From Micromonospora craniellae (GTDB lineage: Bacteria; Actinomycetota; Actinomycetes; Mycobacteriales; Micromonosporaceae): DNA of 64,000 nucleotides. How positions within the stretch are numbered: position 1 is the stretch's first letter; every line of letters begins with the position of its first letter. The notes beneath the pieces were generated by a model. That model did not search any database, was not told the origin of the DNA, and saw only the letters and a list, made by a program, of their open reading frames with translations. The stretch lies in the NCBI RefSeq assembly GCF_014764405.1, contig NZ_CP061725.1, positions 5,642,001-5,706,000 on the forward strand. The letters run 5' to 3'. Of this stretch, positions 24,786 through 34,476 are shown one piece after another. The position numbers and the translations under genes were made by a program.

Positions 24786-25484
24786 TCAGCGCAACCTGCC
24801 GAACGCTTCGGCTCTGGCCGTCTCGCCGGTCACGATGATGGTGTCGTCGCTGGCGAGAACCGTGTCCGCCGTCGCGTAGCCCCAGGTGCCGGTCCGGGGC
24901 TTGACCGCGACCACGGTGATGCCGTGTGTGGCCCGGATGTCGGTGGTCCCCAGCGGCCGGCCGACGACCTGGGCGGGCGGACGCGTCTTGACCATGGCGA
25001 ACCCGTCCTCGATCTCGATGAAGTCGAGGATGTCGCTGCGGACCAGATGCGCCTCGCGGCGTCCCATGTCGTGCTCCGGATACACCACATGGTGGGTGCC
25101 GAGCTGTTTGAGGATCTCTCCGTGTGCGTCGCTGGTGGCTTTGGCCCACACCGTCGCGACGCCGAAGCGCAGCAGCAGCGAGGTCGTCAGGATGCTCGAC
25201 TGCAGGTCGCTGCCGATACCGACCACCGCCCGGTCGAACTGGTGTACCGACAACTGCCGTAACGTCGTCTCCTTCGTCGAGTCGGCGCGTACCACGTGAG
25301 TGAGTCGGCCGTTGAGCGACTGGACGGTCTCCTCGTCGGCGTCGATGCCCAGGACATCGGTGCCGGTGGCCATCAGCTCCAGCGCCAACGCGCTACCGAA
25401 GCGTCCCAGGCCGATCACGACGACCGCGTCGGCGCCGAGGGAACGACCGGGCCGCCGGAAGGAGAAGGGGTTCGACCTAGCCAA
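24786..25484 (-). CDS. ktrA: TrkA/KtrA-type potassium uptake regulatory subunit
   Basis: A 232-residue cytoplasmic RCK protein. The Rossmann nucleotide-binding motif GLGRFGSALALEL lies near residues 25-37, the acidic residue at the end of the second strand is in GIDADE, and a TrkA-C domain covers the last 80 residues. Such proteins gate KtrB/TrkH channels in response to ATP/ADP, NAD(H) or cyclic di-AMP. It overlaps the end of the channel gene by 8 bp, so the two are made together. There is no membrane segment, as expected. Confidence 0.9.
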   Translation of the reverse strand: MARSNPFSFRRPGRSLGADAVVVIGLGRFGSALALELMATGTDVLGIDADEETVQSLNGRLTHVVRADSTKETTLRQLSVHQFDRAVVGIGSDLQSSILTTSLLLRFGVATVWAKATSDAHGEILKQLGTHHVVYPEHDMGRREAHLVRSDILDFIEIEDGFAMVKTRPPAQVVGRPLGTTDIRATHGITVVAVKPRTGTWGYATADTVLASDDTIIVTGETARAEAFGRLR

Positions 25485-26805
25485 TGATCGGCCGCTCCTT
25501 GGGTAGTTCGTACAGACGGGTACGGCGCCGGAACACCAACGCCGTGGCCAGGGTGATCGGCCCCAGGCGGCCGACGAACATCAGCACCACCAGGAAGACC
25601 TGCGCCGCTGCCGGCAGATCGGCGGTGATGCCGGTGGACAGGCCGACCGTGGCGAAGGCCGAGACGACCTCGAACAGGGTCCGGTCCAGACCGAAGTCGG
25701 TGGCGGCCATCAACGCGATGGTCGAGGACACCACGACGGCCACCGCCAGCAGCGCGATGCTGATCGCCTGGCGGTGGGTGGAACGCGGTAGCCGCTTGCC
25801 GAGGATGTTGACGGCTCGTTCACCTCGAATCTCGGTGATGATGACGAACAGCAGCACAGCGAAGGTGGTGACCTTGATCCCTCCGGCGGTCCCGGCCGGC
25901 CCGCCGCCGATGAACATCAGGACGCTGGTGCCCAGCCAGGTGACCGGTTCCATCGCCGAGGTGTCGACGCTGTTGAATCCCGCCGAGCGCGCCATCGTCG
26001 AGTGGGTGAAGCCGGCGAGGAGTTTGGCGGGCACGCCCAGTGGCCCGAACGTGTCCCGGTTCGACCACTCGCTCACGGTCACGAAGATGCTACCCAGCAG
26101 AAGCAGTGTGCCGGACATCAACAGGACGATCCGGGTGTTCATCGTCCAGTGCAGGGGGCGGCCCCACTCCCTGCGCAGTTGCAGCAGCACCGGATAGCCC
26201 ATCCCGCCGAGGATGACCGCCGCGCACAGCGGCAGACACACCCACGGGTCGGCGACGTAGCGCACCAGGCTGTCGCTGTGCAGGGCGAAACCGCCGTTGT
26301 TGAAGGCGGAGACCGCGTGGAACACCGCCAGCCACGCGGCCCGGCCCGGTGCGGACTCGTAGCCGGCGAGCAACCGCACGAACACCACCAGCGCGACCAC
26401 CGCCTCGATGGCCAGCGTGGTCTTCACGATACCGGTGACCAGCGCGCCGACGCTGCCGATGTCGACGGTCTTGACCTCCTGCGCCATCGACAGCCGCGAC
26501 CGCAGCCCGATCCGACGCATCACGCTCAGGCCCAGTAACGAGGCGAACGTCATGACACCGATCCCGCCGATCTGGATCAACACGAGGATCACCACGTGGC
26601 CCAGCGGCGTCCAGTAGGTCGGCGTGTCCACCACCACCAGGCCGGTGATACAGACCGCCGACACGGCGGTGAACAGCGCCTCGACGAAAGTGGCCCGCCC
26701 CGGCCCAGGGTGCGCGGCGGGCAACATCAACGCACCGGTACCCACCACCACCGACACCGCGTAGGCGATGACGATGACCTGTGGGGGATGAAGGAATCGC
26801 CTCAT
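25477..26805 (-). CDS. ktrB: TrkH/KtrB-type potassium uptake channel
   Basis: A 442-residue membrane protein from the ATG at 26805, placed after GGAG; the frame opens earlier but the extra residues are not membrane-protein-like. It has the four-fold pore pattern of the Trk/Ktr superfamily, with selectivity-loop glycines in TAVSAVCITGL, VSAFNNGGFALHSDS, STMARSAGFNSVDTSAM and VVSAFATVGLSTGIT. It partners the KtrA-like protein encoded next for potassium uptake. No other kdp or trk genes are near. Confidence 0.92.
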   Translation of the reverse strand: MRRFLHPPQVIVIAYAVSVVVGTGALMLPAAHPGPGRATFVEALFTAVSAVCITGLVVVDTPTYWTPLGHVVILVLIQIGGIGVMTFASLLGLSVMRRIGLRSRLSMAQEVKTVDIGSVGALVTGIVKTTLAIEAVVALVVFVRLLAGYESAPGRAAWLAVFHAVSAFNNGGFALHSDSLVRYVADPWVCLPLCAAVILGGMGYPVLLQLRREWGRPLHWTMNTRIVLLMSGTLLLLGSIFVTVSEWSNRDTFGPLGVPAKLLAGFTHSTMARSAGFNSVDTSAMEPVTWLGTSVLMFIGGGPAGTAGGIKVTTFAVLLFVIITEIRGERAVNILGKRLPRSTHRQAISIALLAVAVVVSSTIALMAATDFGLDRTLFEVVSAFATVGLSTGITADLPAAAQVFLVVLMFVGRLGPITLATALVFRRRTRLYELPKERPIIG

Positions 26806-27282
26806 ACGTCGACTCCGTCCGCGCATCGTCGCGTCCCACCATGCTGATCGGCGACACGGCAATCTGTGGTTCTGGAAACGCGACCGGCGTTCGGCGCACC
26901 GGGCCCCTCGGCCTCCTCGGAAAGGTCGCTACGCGGTGTGCCGATATCTGGTTTACTGATCAGGCGGTGTCCCACACTCGCGACACTACGCACGGTGGCG
27001 GCCTCTCTTAGCCCAGCAACGCCCACATCTGAGCGCCGGCCGACCAGACTTCCCGGCACACCGGCGGCCATGTTACGCACACTCGGCACTGGGCGCCGAC
27101 GGGGAGCCGGTGCGCGAGCCACTTCCCACATCCACCACCGCCGCACAGGTGAAGCTTGTGCCCTCCTGGGGGAGATGGGCGGCGCTGTAGCCCCATGGCA
27201 GCCGCCGTCGAATTGCCGACGAACGCCGATCATGCTGGTGACAACCGGCTCATCCCAGGCTCACGCAGCTCTGGACGCCGGC
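26806..27282. other. Intergenic region upstream of ktrB; no gene supported
   Basis: A gap of 477 bp between ktrB and the ABC permease gene. Frames on both strands are arginine/serine-rich with no motif. I looked for a cyclic di-AMP (ydaO) riboswitch because such elements precede potassium genes, but could not match its conserved core. It should hold the ktr promoter. Confidence 0.45.
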
Positions 27283-28941
27283 TCAGGCGCCACTGGCCAA
27301 ATCCCGTCGTCGAAAGGTGACCACGGCCGCCTGGAGCAGCGCTGCGGACAGCAGGGCCAGCACCGCCACCGCGACCACGCTGATGTCCTCCAGCGGATAC
27401 TCACCGACGTGCGCGAACGGTGACAGACGAAGCACGGAGTCATGGATGTCGAGGATCGGTGCGAAGTAGGTGGTGATCAACCCGTAGCCGAGCGACACCC
27501 AGATCACCGGCAGAGCCCGAGGTGCGCTCGCGTACAGCAGGGCGGCGATGGTCAGCACGAGCCAGACCGCCGGGGTGTGCGCGACGTGACCGAGCAGCAG
27601 GGTCGCAATCAACCCGGCCTCGCCGGTGCTCACCGCAGCGCCGATCCCCATGCCGAGCCCGGCGACCAGCAGCAGCCAGAACACACCGACCGCGGCGACG
27701 GCCACGTGGCCGCCGAGCCAGCCGGCCCGGCTCACCGCCGTGGCCAGGACCGGCTCGGCCCGCCCGTCGGTCTCCTCGGCGCGCAGCGTGTGCACCGCCA
27801 GCACCGCGTAGACCCCGACGGCCAGTGCCATGGTCATGCCCATCATGCCGAGGTAACCGTCGAGCATGTTCGCCGAGCCGCCCATGATCTCCACCAGATC
27901 CGGCGGGGCATCGGCGAAGCCGTCGACCAACGGCTGGGTGAACGAGCCGTAGGCGATTCCGGCCACGAGCAGGGCCAGGCTCCAACCGATCAGGCTGGCG
28001 CGTTGCAGGCGGAACGCGAGCGCCAGCGGTCCGGCCAGCCACGCGGCGGCCCGGGGCGAGCCCGGTCGAGGCGGCACCAGGCCGGCACCGAAGTCCCGGC
28101 GTGTCGACAGGACGTAGCCCAGCGCGGCGGTCGCCGCCGCGACCAGCAGTGATATGACCAGTGGCCACCAGCGGTCGTAGACGTACGGCGCTGTCTGTTG
28201 GGACCAACCGATCGGCGACAGCCAGGACAGCCAGGTCGCTCCGCTACCCTGCACCATCGCCATGTCGCCCAGCCCGCGCAGGACGAACGCGGCGCCGAGC
28301 GTGGCACCGGCGGCGCCGGAGGCCGCCCTCGGGTACTCCGACAGTTGGACCGTGAGCGCGGCGATGCCGCCGAAGACCAGCGCCGCCGCCCCGATGGACG
28401 AGCCGAACAGCAGTGAACCGCTCAGGGGGTAGCCGCGGGCGGCCATCATCGAACCGATCAGCACAGCGACCAGCACCGCCATCGCGGCGGTGAGGATCAG
28501 CGCGGCGGTGAGCGGAGCGTGCCGGCCGACCACGTTTGCCCGGATCAGTTCGGCGCGGCCCGAGCGCTCCTCGGCGCGGGTGTGTCGCACGACGGTCAGC
28601 ATCCCCATGAGGCCGGCGCCGATGATCACATACAGCCCGTACTGCCCGGCGAGGAACCGCTCGACGGTCAGGTGATCGAACCCGAAGCCGGGTCCGCCGA
28701 ACAGGGCTCCGGCGGGACTGGAAGTGAAGGCGGTCAGACCCGCCAGGTCCTGCGGGGTCTGGGCGATGGCCTCCAGCGCGGTGGTGAAGTACGTCATCAG
28801 CAGTGGCAGACCCAGCGACCAGGCCGGTAGCCGGATGCGGTCCCTACGCAGCATGAACCACAGGAGGGTGCCGGTTCCGGTGGTGACACCGGTACCAGAG
28901 GACACGTGGGGTGCCGGGCGGCGCAGCGTCGTCGTGGTCAT
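27283..28941 (-). CDS. ABC exporter permease, 12-helix type
   Basis: A 552-residue membrane protein with about 12 helices in two similar halves; each half begins with a cytoplasmic segment (LLWFMLRRDRIRLPAWSLGL and LAFRLQRASLIGWSLALLV) and contains the LRAEETDGRAEPVLAT-type loop (RHTRAEERSGRAELIRANVV in the first half). This is the tandem ABC-2 permease type found in antibiotic exporters such as those for tetronasin-like polyketides. The start overlaps the ATPase stop as TGATG. It is the last gene of the tetR-ATPase-permease operon. Confidence 0.9.
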   Translation of the reverse strand: MTTTTLRRPAPHVSSGTGVTTGTGTLLWFMLRRDRIRLPAWSLGLPLLMTYFTTALEAIAQTPQDLAGLTAFTSSPAGALFGGPGFGFDHLTVERFLAGQYGLYVIIGAGLMGMLTVVRHTRAEERSGRAELIRANVVGRHAPLTAALILTAAMAVLVAVLIGSMMAARGYPLSGSLLFGSSIGAAALVFGGIAALTVQLSEYPRAASGAAGATLGAAFVLRGLGDMAMVQGSGATWLSWLSPIGWSQQTAPYVYDRWWPLVISLLVAAATAALGYVLSTRRDFGAGLVPPRPGSPRAAAWLAGPLALAFRLQRASLIGWSLALLVAGIAYGSFTQPLVDGFADAPPDLVEIMGGSANMLDGYLGMMGMTMALAVGVYAVLAVHTLRAEETDGRAEPVLATAVSRAGWLGGHVAVAAVGVFWLLLVAGLGMGIGAAVSTGEAGLIATLLLGHVAHTPAVWLVLTIAALLYASAPRALPVIWVSLGYGLITTYFAPILDIHDSVLRLSPFAHVGEYPLEDISVVAVAVLALLSAALLQAAVVTFRRRDLASGA

Positions 28942-29855
28942 CACGCCACCTCCGTGGCCGAGGTGCGTGCGGGCTGGTCACCGTAGTGGCGCAGCAACAG
29001 CTGCTCCAACGTCGGCGGGCGGACGGTCAGTCCTTGCACCTCCAGGTCGCCGAGCCGGCGCACCACGGCAGCGAGGTGTTCGCCGTCGACATCGAAGCGG
29101 AGGTGGCCGTCCTCGGCCCGCAACCCGTGCACGCCGGCCATCCCGGCGACCGCATCGGCGGGCTGATCGGTGACCACGTCGACCGACGTACGGGTCAGGT
29201 GACGCAGCTCGGTCAGCGAGCCGGTCTCGACGATCCGCCCCTGCCGGATGATCGATATCTGGTCGGCGAGCACTTCGACCTGGGCGAGGATGTGACTGGA
29301 CAACAGCACCGTACGGCCGGCCTTCTTGGCCTCGCGGATGCACTCCTGGAACACCGCCTCCATCAGCGGGTCCAGCCCTGCGGTGGGTTCGTCGAGCAGC
29401 AGCAGTTCCACGTCGCTGGCCAGCGCGGAGATCAGTGCCACCTTCTGCCGGTTGCCCTTGGAATAGGTACGGCCCTTCTTGCTCGGGTCCAGGTCGAAGC
29501 GCTGGCACAACTCGTCGCGGCGGACCGGATCGGCACCACCGCGCAGCCGGGCGAACAGATCGATCGCCTCACCGCCGGTGAGGTTGGGCCACAGTTCCAC
29601 GTCGCCGGGGACATAGGCGAGCCGGCGGTGCAGGGAAACCGCGTCCGCCCACGGGTCGCCTCCGAGCAGCCGGGCCTGGCCCTCGTCGGCGCGCAGCAGG
29701 CCCAGCAGGATCCGGATGGTGGTGGACTTACCGGCGCCGTTGGGGCCGAGAAAGCCGTGCACGGTACCGGTGGCGACGTGCAGGTCCAGCCCGTCCAGCG
29801 CCTGGACGCCTCCGAAGGACTTGGTGACGTGTCGGATGTCGATGGCAGCAGTCAT
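28941..29855 (-). CDS. ABC exporter ATP-binding protein
   Basis: A 304-residue ATPase of the DrrA-like drug-exporter type. Walker A (GPNGAGKST), the signature (YSKGNRQKVALI), Walker B (LLLLDEPTAGLDP) and the switch histidine (SSHILAQVEVL) are present, followed by the roughly 80-residue C-terminal extension usual for this group. It sits between a TetR regulator and the two-fold permease and overlaps the latter. Confidence 0.93.
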   Translation of the reverse strand: MTAAIDIRHVTKSFGGVQALDGLDLHVATGTVHGFLGPNGAGKSTTIRILLGLLRADEGQARLLGGDPWADAVSLHRRLAYVPGDVELWPNLTGGEAIDLFARLRGGADPVRRDELCQRFDLDPSKKGRTYSKGNRQKVALISALASDVELLLLDEPTAGLDPLMEAVFQECIREAKKAGRTVLLSSHILAQVEVLADQISIIRQGRIVETGSLTELRHLTRTSVDVVTDQPADAVAGMAGVHGLRAEDGHLRFDVDGEHLAAVVRRLGDLEVQGLTVRPPTLEQLLLRHYGDQPARTSATEVA

Positions 29856-29966
29856 CGCAGGAGACCTCGTTCGAGGAAGGCCCGGCGCACCGAGCCGGAA
29901 CGGATGCCGTCGATCGCGGGGGACCGGCGGTGGGAGGAAGGGCTACGCCCAGACGAGAAGAGGGGA

Positions 29967-30659
29967 CTACGGTGCAGCGCTGTCCGCAGCGGGGGCGGCC
30001 GGCGGATCCGGGACGTACATCAGGTACTCGTCGAGCATCGACCGGTCGACGAGCAGCCCTTCGGTGAACAGCTCCAGGGCCGGCGACGCGAGATCGTCGA
30101 TGTAGCGGCGGAACAGGGCCGCAAACTGGTCCGGAGCAGCGTCCGACCCGTGCAGGGTGAACCAGAGCACCATGCTGCCGGTTGCCTGGAAGGCAAGGTA
30201 CCGCGCGCGGGCGGCCCGGTCCCGGCTGGGCTTGATCACACCGGCGGCCTCACCTGCGGAGAGGTACTCCTCCGCGTCGATGATCATGTGCTCGATGAGG
30301 GTGGCCGCCAACCTGCCACCGGCCTGCATGCTGCGCAGCAGGTATCGCACGATCGGCGCGTACTGCTCGACACCCGCCAACTGCGCCAGCAGGGTCGTGC
30401 CCGTGCCGTCGGTCAGAGTCTTGGCCTTCTGCTCACGCATCACGGCGAGCACCTGTTCGTCGCAGGCGCGACGCAGCCCGTCCTTCGAACCGAAGTGATG
30501 AACGATCAGACCGGCGGCGACACCGGCGTCGGTGGCGATGGCACGCAGGCCGGCACCGAATCCCTCCCGAGCGAAGCGGGAGATGGCGGCGTCACGGATT
30601 CGGCTCGCGGAAGCGAACTCGCCACCGCGCCCTGCCGACATCGCATCGTTCGACGCCAC
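29967..30659 (-). CDS. TetR-family transcriptional regulator
   Basis: A 230-residue TetR protein. HTH: AISRFAREGFGAGLRAIATDAGVAAGLIVHHFGSKDGLRRACDEQV. It starts with GTG 9 bp from a near-perfect palindrome that is probably its operator, and the exporter genes follow 111 bp after its stop on the same strand. It likely represses itself and the exporter until the exported compound binds. Confidence 0.92.
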   Translation of the reverse strand: MASNDAMSAGRGGEFASASRIRDAAISRFAREGFGAGLRAIATDAGVAAGLIVHHFGSKDGLRRACDEQVLAVMREQKAKTLTDGTGTTLLAQLAGVEQYAPIVRYLLRSMQAGGRLAATLIEHMIIDAEEYLSAGEAAGVIKPSRDRAARARYLAFQATGSMVLWFTLHGSDAAPDQFAALFRRYIDDLASPALELFTEGLLVDRSMLDEYLMYVPDPPAAPAADSAAP

Positions 30660-30668
30660 GACACCAGA

Positions 30669-30684
30669 TTAAACAGCTGTTCAA
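30669..30684. promoter_or_regulatory. TetR operator palindrome
   Basis: TTAAACAGCTGTTCAA: a perfect 10-base core AACAGCTGTT with one mismatched pair in the flanks. It lies 9 bp upstream of the tetR start in an AT-rich pocket. A related GGAACAGCTGTA occurs about 90 bp further on. Confidence 0.8.
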
Positions 30685-30821
30685 TGATTCCGCAATGCCC
30701 ATCCCGGTCAGGGCCGGACCAGGGAGTGGACAGCTCTGGTCCAGCCCGGGAAGGTGGCGGGTGTACTCCTGGAACAGCTGTAGCGGTACGCGCCGCGCCC
30801 CCGCCCCGGGCCGGCCCGCCG

Positions 30822-31303
30822 CTACGGGCCGTCGGCTGATCCGTCTCGGCGGCGGTGTCGTCGTCCTCCACCGTGTCCCCGGAGGAGACCGCATCGGTGG
30901 CGGTCTCGGCCGTCTCGGAGGTGGTCGGGCTCGACCACGTCGCGTCGGCGGCGACGAGGAACGCCGGCGCCGTGTAGGCCGACAGCAGCGCCGCCGGATT
31001 CAGCTGGTCCCGCCGGAGCAGTCCGCACCGCGGACAGTCGTCGACGTGCCGGGGCGACCCGTTTCCGCAGGGTCGGGGTCAACCGGCCCTGCCAACCCGC
31101 CACCAGGTCGGCCAGGGCCGGGCAGTCCCGGGCACCGCTGCGCGCGACGAGCAGGGCGCCGAGCGCCCGTTCCAACTGCGAGCGGGCCCGGGACAGCCGG
31201 GCGTGGGCGTGGTTGGCGGGCAGGCCGAGGGCCGCGCCGATGTCGGCGGACGACAGGTCGTGGCGGACCGCCAGGTGGACCACCTCGCGGTCACCGGGGC
31301 TGA
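30822..31303 (-). pseudogene. ECF sigma factor, C-terminal piece (split by IS5 element, then frameshifted)
   Basis: This is the downstream part of the gene that begins at 34770. It carries the sigma-4 domain: SPGDREVVHLAVRHDLSSADIGAALGLPANHAHARLSRARSQLERAL. After RKRVA near 31046 the frame slips by one base; in the other frame it continues as RHVDDCPRCGLLRRDQL, a cysteine pair typical of sigma factors with a zinc-finger-like tail. The gene is therefore broken twice: by the insertion and by a frameshift. It no longer encodes a working regulator. Confidence 0.85.
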
Positions 31304-31320
31304 GAGACCGTCGGGTAACC
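31304..31320 (+). repeat. Left terminal inverted repeat of the IS5-family element
   Basis: 17 bases identical to the reverse complement of 34477-34493; TGA precedes it. Confidence 0.95.
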
Positions 31321-31587
31321 AGGTGACTACGTGGCGATAAGTCGTTCAGCGTTGATACGTCGGGCGGCTTCGCGTTCGGTAGTGTTGCTCCACCGGACCG
31401 CCTGCCCGGCCAGACGTATCGTCATGAGTCGAATCATCGCTACCTTGATCATGGCCTCAGAGTTGACGGTCAACCGCTCGTAGTCCCGGGCCAGACGCCG
31501 ATTACGTACCAGCCAGCCGAACGTGTTGGGTCGGGCCCGGGCGCGGTGCCTGGATTGCTCCAGGTCCGTTTCCCGGACCCGCCCGCC

Positions 31588-31621
31588 GAACCCGGCGTGC
31601 GACTCTCACCGCACCGGGCTC
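31588..31621 (-). ncRNA. Group II intron domain V
   Basis: The 34-base hairpin begins GAGCCCGGTGCGG and ends CGCACGCCGGGTTC, with a GTGAGAGT apex region. This matches the classic domain V pattern (GAGC start, paired CGG and bulge, GNRA-type tip, GUUC end). It is the catalytic core of the intron and lies 63 bp before the 3' splice site, leaving room for domain VI. Confidence 0.92.
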
Positions 31622-31630
31622 TCCACGAGG

Positions 31631-33094
31631 TCATGCCGTTGGGGGTGGGCTTGTCGGTGTGGGCTGCCAGGGGTTCGGGATCTTGGTGCCGCGATAGCGG
31701 TATCGGGTCACGGGGACCTTCGCCATCTTGAACAACTCGACCCCGTCGAAGGCGATGGGCTGCCACCCTTGCGGGGTGCGCAGCCATCGCTGGATGGCTC
31801 TCCAGGTCATGCGGTTGCGGCGCATCACCCAGTTGATCACTCGCCACCAGATGAAGTTCTGCAGGTGGGAGAAGGTGTGCTTGGCGACCGCGTGCTTGAA
31901 GTAGTTGGCCCATCCACGCTGGATGTAGTTGATCTTGACCAGCGTCTCCCGGTAGCTCAGGTGCGACAACCGGCGGGTCAGTGACTTGATCTTCCGTTTC
32001 AGCGCCTGGACCGGCTTGTCGGCGATGAACGTGTATACATGCCACTTGTCCGTTCCTCGTTTCCGCTTCCAGACGATGCGGAAGCCGAGGAAGTCGACCC
32101 CGTCGGCAAGGTGGGTGATCCTGGTCTTGGACTCAGATAGGCGCAGGCCCATCGTCGCCAGAACGGTACTCACCTGGTCGCGCAGGTCCTCGACGTGTTC
32201 CTGGTTGCCATGGACCAGGACGAGGAAGTCGTCGGCGTAGCGGACCAACTGCCACGTCGCCAGTCCTTTGGCGCGTCGTTGCCTGCGCTGCTGGCCGGTG
32301 CCCGCTGCCGCCCATTGCTCGACGAAGAACTCGTCGAGAACCGACAACGCGATGTTGGCCAGCAGTGGTGAGAGGATCCCTCCTTGGGGTGTGCCGGACG
32401 TGGTCTCGTTCCGCTCGCCGAGCTCAGTCATGATCCCGGCCTTGAGGAACGCCTTCACCAGCGCGAGCACTCGCTTGTCCTTCACCCGCGCTCGCACCCG
32501 ACCCATCAAGGCCGGGTGGTCGATACGGTCGAAGCACGCCTCGATGTCCGCGTCCAGCACCCACCGGTAACCGGCGGTGGCCAGATGATGGATCTCGGCG
32601 ATCGCGTCGTGCGCGCGCCGGTTCGGCCGGAACCCATACGAACAAGGCTGGAAATCCGCCTCGAAGATGGGCTCCAGGACCAGCTTCAGCGCTGCCTGGA
32701 CCACACGGTCCGTGATGGTCGGTATCCCCAGCCGGCGTAGTTTCCCGCCGGTCTTGGGAATCATCTTCTCCCGTACTGGTAGTGGCCGGAACGTGCCGGT
32801 CTTCAGCAGGGAACGGACATGGTCCAGGAACACTTCGGGCCCGGCCATGCTCACGTGGACAGCGGTGACGCCGTCCACTCCGGCAGTGCGGGCTCCGGCA
32901 TTCCCGGCGACCCGTTGCAACGCCACGACCAGCGTGGCGGGGTCGCTGACGAAGTTGTAGACATCGTCAAACCGGCGACCGTGGTCGGCCGCCGCCCAAC
33001 GGTGCAGTTTGATCTGCATTCCCCGTACCCGCGTCCATGCCTCTTCCGGGGTCGGCCACGTGACGGCGGTATCCACCACCGTGTCTTCGGGCAT
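31631..33094 (-). CDS. ltrA: Group II intron reverse transcriptase/maturase
   Basis: A 487-residue intron-encoded protein from the ATG at 33094, which follows GGGAGG; the longer frame to 33349 reads intron RNA structure. Reverse transcriptase blocks are in order: RRLGIPTITDRVVQAALKLV, CSYGFRPNRRAHDAI, LDADIEACFDRIDH, TPQGGILSPLLANI and the catalytic VRYADDFLVL. The maturase (X/GIIM) region follows, with INYIQRGWANYFKHAVAK and WWRVINWVMRRN. No C-terminal HNH endonuclease is seen, so it is an endonuclease-lacking type. It promotes splicing and mobility of the intron around it. Confidence 0.95.
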   Translation of the reverse strand: MPEDTVVDTAVTWPTPEEAWTRVRGMQIKLHRWAAADHGRRFDDVYNFVSDPATLVVALQRVAGNAGARTAGVDGVTAVHVSMAGPEVFLDHVRSLLKTGTFRPLPVREKMIPKTGGKLRRLGIPTITDRVVQAALKLVLEPIFEADFQPCSYGFRPNRRAHDAIAEIHHLATAGYRWVLDADIEACFDRIDHPALMGRVRARVKDKRVLALVKAFLKAGIMTELGERNETTSGTPQGGILSPLLANIALSVLDEFFVEQWAAAGTGQQRRQRRAKGLATWQLVRYADDFLVLVHGNQEHVEDLRDQVSTVLATMGLRLSESKTRITHLADGVDFLGFRIVWKRKRGTDKWHVYTFIADKPVQALKRKIKSLTRRLSHLSYRETLVKINYIQRGWANYFKHAVAKHTFSHLQNFIWWRVINWVMRRNRMTWRAIQRWLRTPQGWQPIAFDGVELFKMAKVPVTRYRYRGTKIPNPWQPTPTSPPPTA

Positions 33095-34476
33095 TGCAGT
33101 ACCTCCCTTGCGATCTCGCTGCCGCCCTTCCCCATGTGACCGGCTCTCCCGGCCTCGGAGTACTACGGCGGCTCCGCCCTCTCCCGACCCGATCGGCCGA
33201 CGGTGAACCCAACCCGAGGCGTCGTCTCTGGCTGAGACGGCCCCGGGCAAAGCCGGGAAAGTTCCCGTGTTCACTGACTGATCGCTCGACGAAGGAGGCA
33301 CCCGGCTATACCCCCGCGGCATCGCCACGGCTACCCCGCAGCACTTCACCGTGGCCTCCCGGACCGCCGAACGTCAGCAGCCGCAGGAGTTCCCCGTCCC
33401 GAGAGAAGAGGACCAGGACGCACCGCACCCAGCCCACATCCGCCAGGTTCGAGCTGGTAGGGATCGTTAGGAGGCTTCAGACACCGGTTCCTCGCGTATA
33501 CCTCTCCGTCTCGCTTGCCGGACCCGCGCCATCTGGCAGTACTGGTTACGTCCCGGCGTTGTCGGGGCCGCTTGCCACCCTCCCCGGCACCTCCCGGATC
33601 AGGCTGCCCCCAGCTTCACCACCCTGCTGCGACAGGACGGCGGCGAAGGTCTCTCACCTCCACTCGATCAATCAGCGCCTCACGGCGCACCCTCTCCACC
33701 ACCCACCTACGCGGCAGGACCTTGAAGCCCTTGACATCGTCGGTGCGCTTGACGATCTCCAGCAGGATTCCGAGCTTGTCCTTTGCCCAGCTCAACAGGC
33801 TGGAGTCGATGCTGTTGGCGTAGCCGCCGTCGGCCCACACCAGCGCGACGGTGGCGAATGCCTCGGCCAGTCGTTGCAGGATCCGCCGGCCTCCAGGACG
33901 GTCGTTGACGGAGGCGGAGGTGACCATCACCACCAGGATCAACCCCATCGTGTCGACAACCAGATGCCGCTTACGGCCTGTCGTCTTCTTGCCCATATCG
34001 AACCCACGGCATTCGCCACCCTCGCTGGATTTGATCGACTGGGCGTCCAACACCGCCGCGGTCGGCTCCGGCCCACGACCCGCCGCCACCCGTACCTGCC
34101 GGCGAAGCTCGTCGTGGATCGCATCCCACGTCCCGTTTCTACGCCAAGCGGTGAACCAGCGATGCGCCGCATCCGGCGGCGCCAGATCACGCGGCATCAT
34201 TCGCCACGCACAGCCCGACCGCAGCACGTAGAAGATCGAGTCGAGGATCAGCCGGTCGTCCCACTTACGGGGCCGGCCGCCTCTACGCAGGTCACGCACC
34301 GGCATGAGAGGGGCCAGGATCGCCCACATCGCGTCGGTCAAGCTCGACGGATAGCATGAGCGGGCGTCATCCCCGCCAAGGTCTACGTTGCACACACAAC
34401 CCGATCATGGCGGGGATGACCTATTTGTCGAGCGTCCCGCATCGACGTGTCTCGCCGTCACACAACGCCCCGAGCC

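Larger units (their letters stand above)
31525..33690 (-). mobile_element. Group II intron with reverse transcriptase
   Basis: A 2166-bp retroelement, defined by exact rejoining of the transposase frame. The 5' end is GTGCG (GTGCGCCGTGAGG), matching the GUGYG rule, and the 3' end is AC, matching AY. It holds one maturase gene and a clear domain V near the 3' end. The intron is in the sense orientation of the transposase, as needed for splicing. Insertion into a conserved transposase motif gives the intron a target that recurs in many genomes. Confidence 0.95.
31327..34395 (-). pseudogene. IS5-family transposase gene split by a group II intron
   Basis: Exon 1 (34395-33691, 235 codons) runs from the start to LPRRWVVER and exon 2 (31524-31327) continues as TFGWLVRNRRLARDYERLTV to a TAG stop. 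Together they give a 300-residue IS5 transposase with the normal layout: SSLTDAMWAILAPLMP at the N-terminus, first aspartate in VLDAQSIKS, second in VWADGGY, and the glutamate in WVVER. The intron lies one codon after the glutamate codon, between AGG and ACG. Genomic reading fails, but RNA splicing would restore a full-length message, so the gene may still work. Confidence 0.9.

Noticed and set aside
26806..27282. A possible cyclic di-AMP riboswitch upstream of ktrB
   Set aside because: The position is attractive, but I could not find the conserved core elements or a convincing fold.
30767..30784. Second AACAGCTGT-containing site near the TetR operator
   Set aside because: Only half matches the operator beyond the CAGCTG core, and it lies in former coding sequence of the sigma factor tail; probably chance.
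31631..33349. Longer start for the intron reverse transcriptase at 33349
   Set aside because: The extra 85 residues read structured intron RNA; ATG 33094 has a GGGAGG site and starts just before the conserved N-terminal region.
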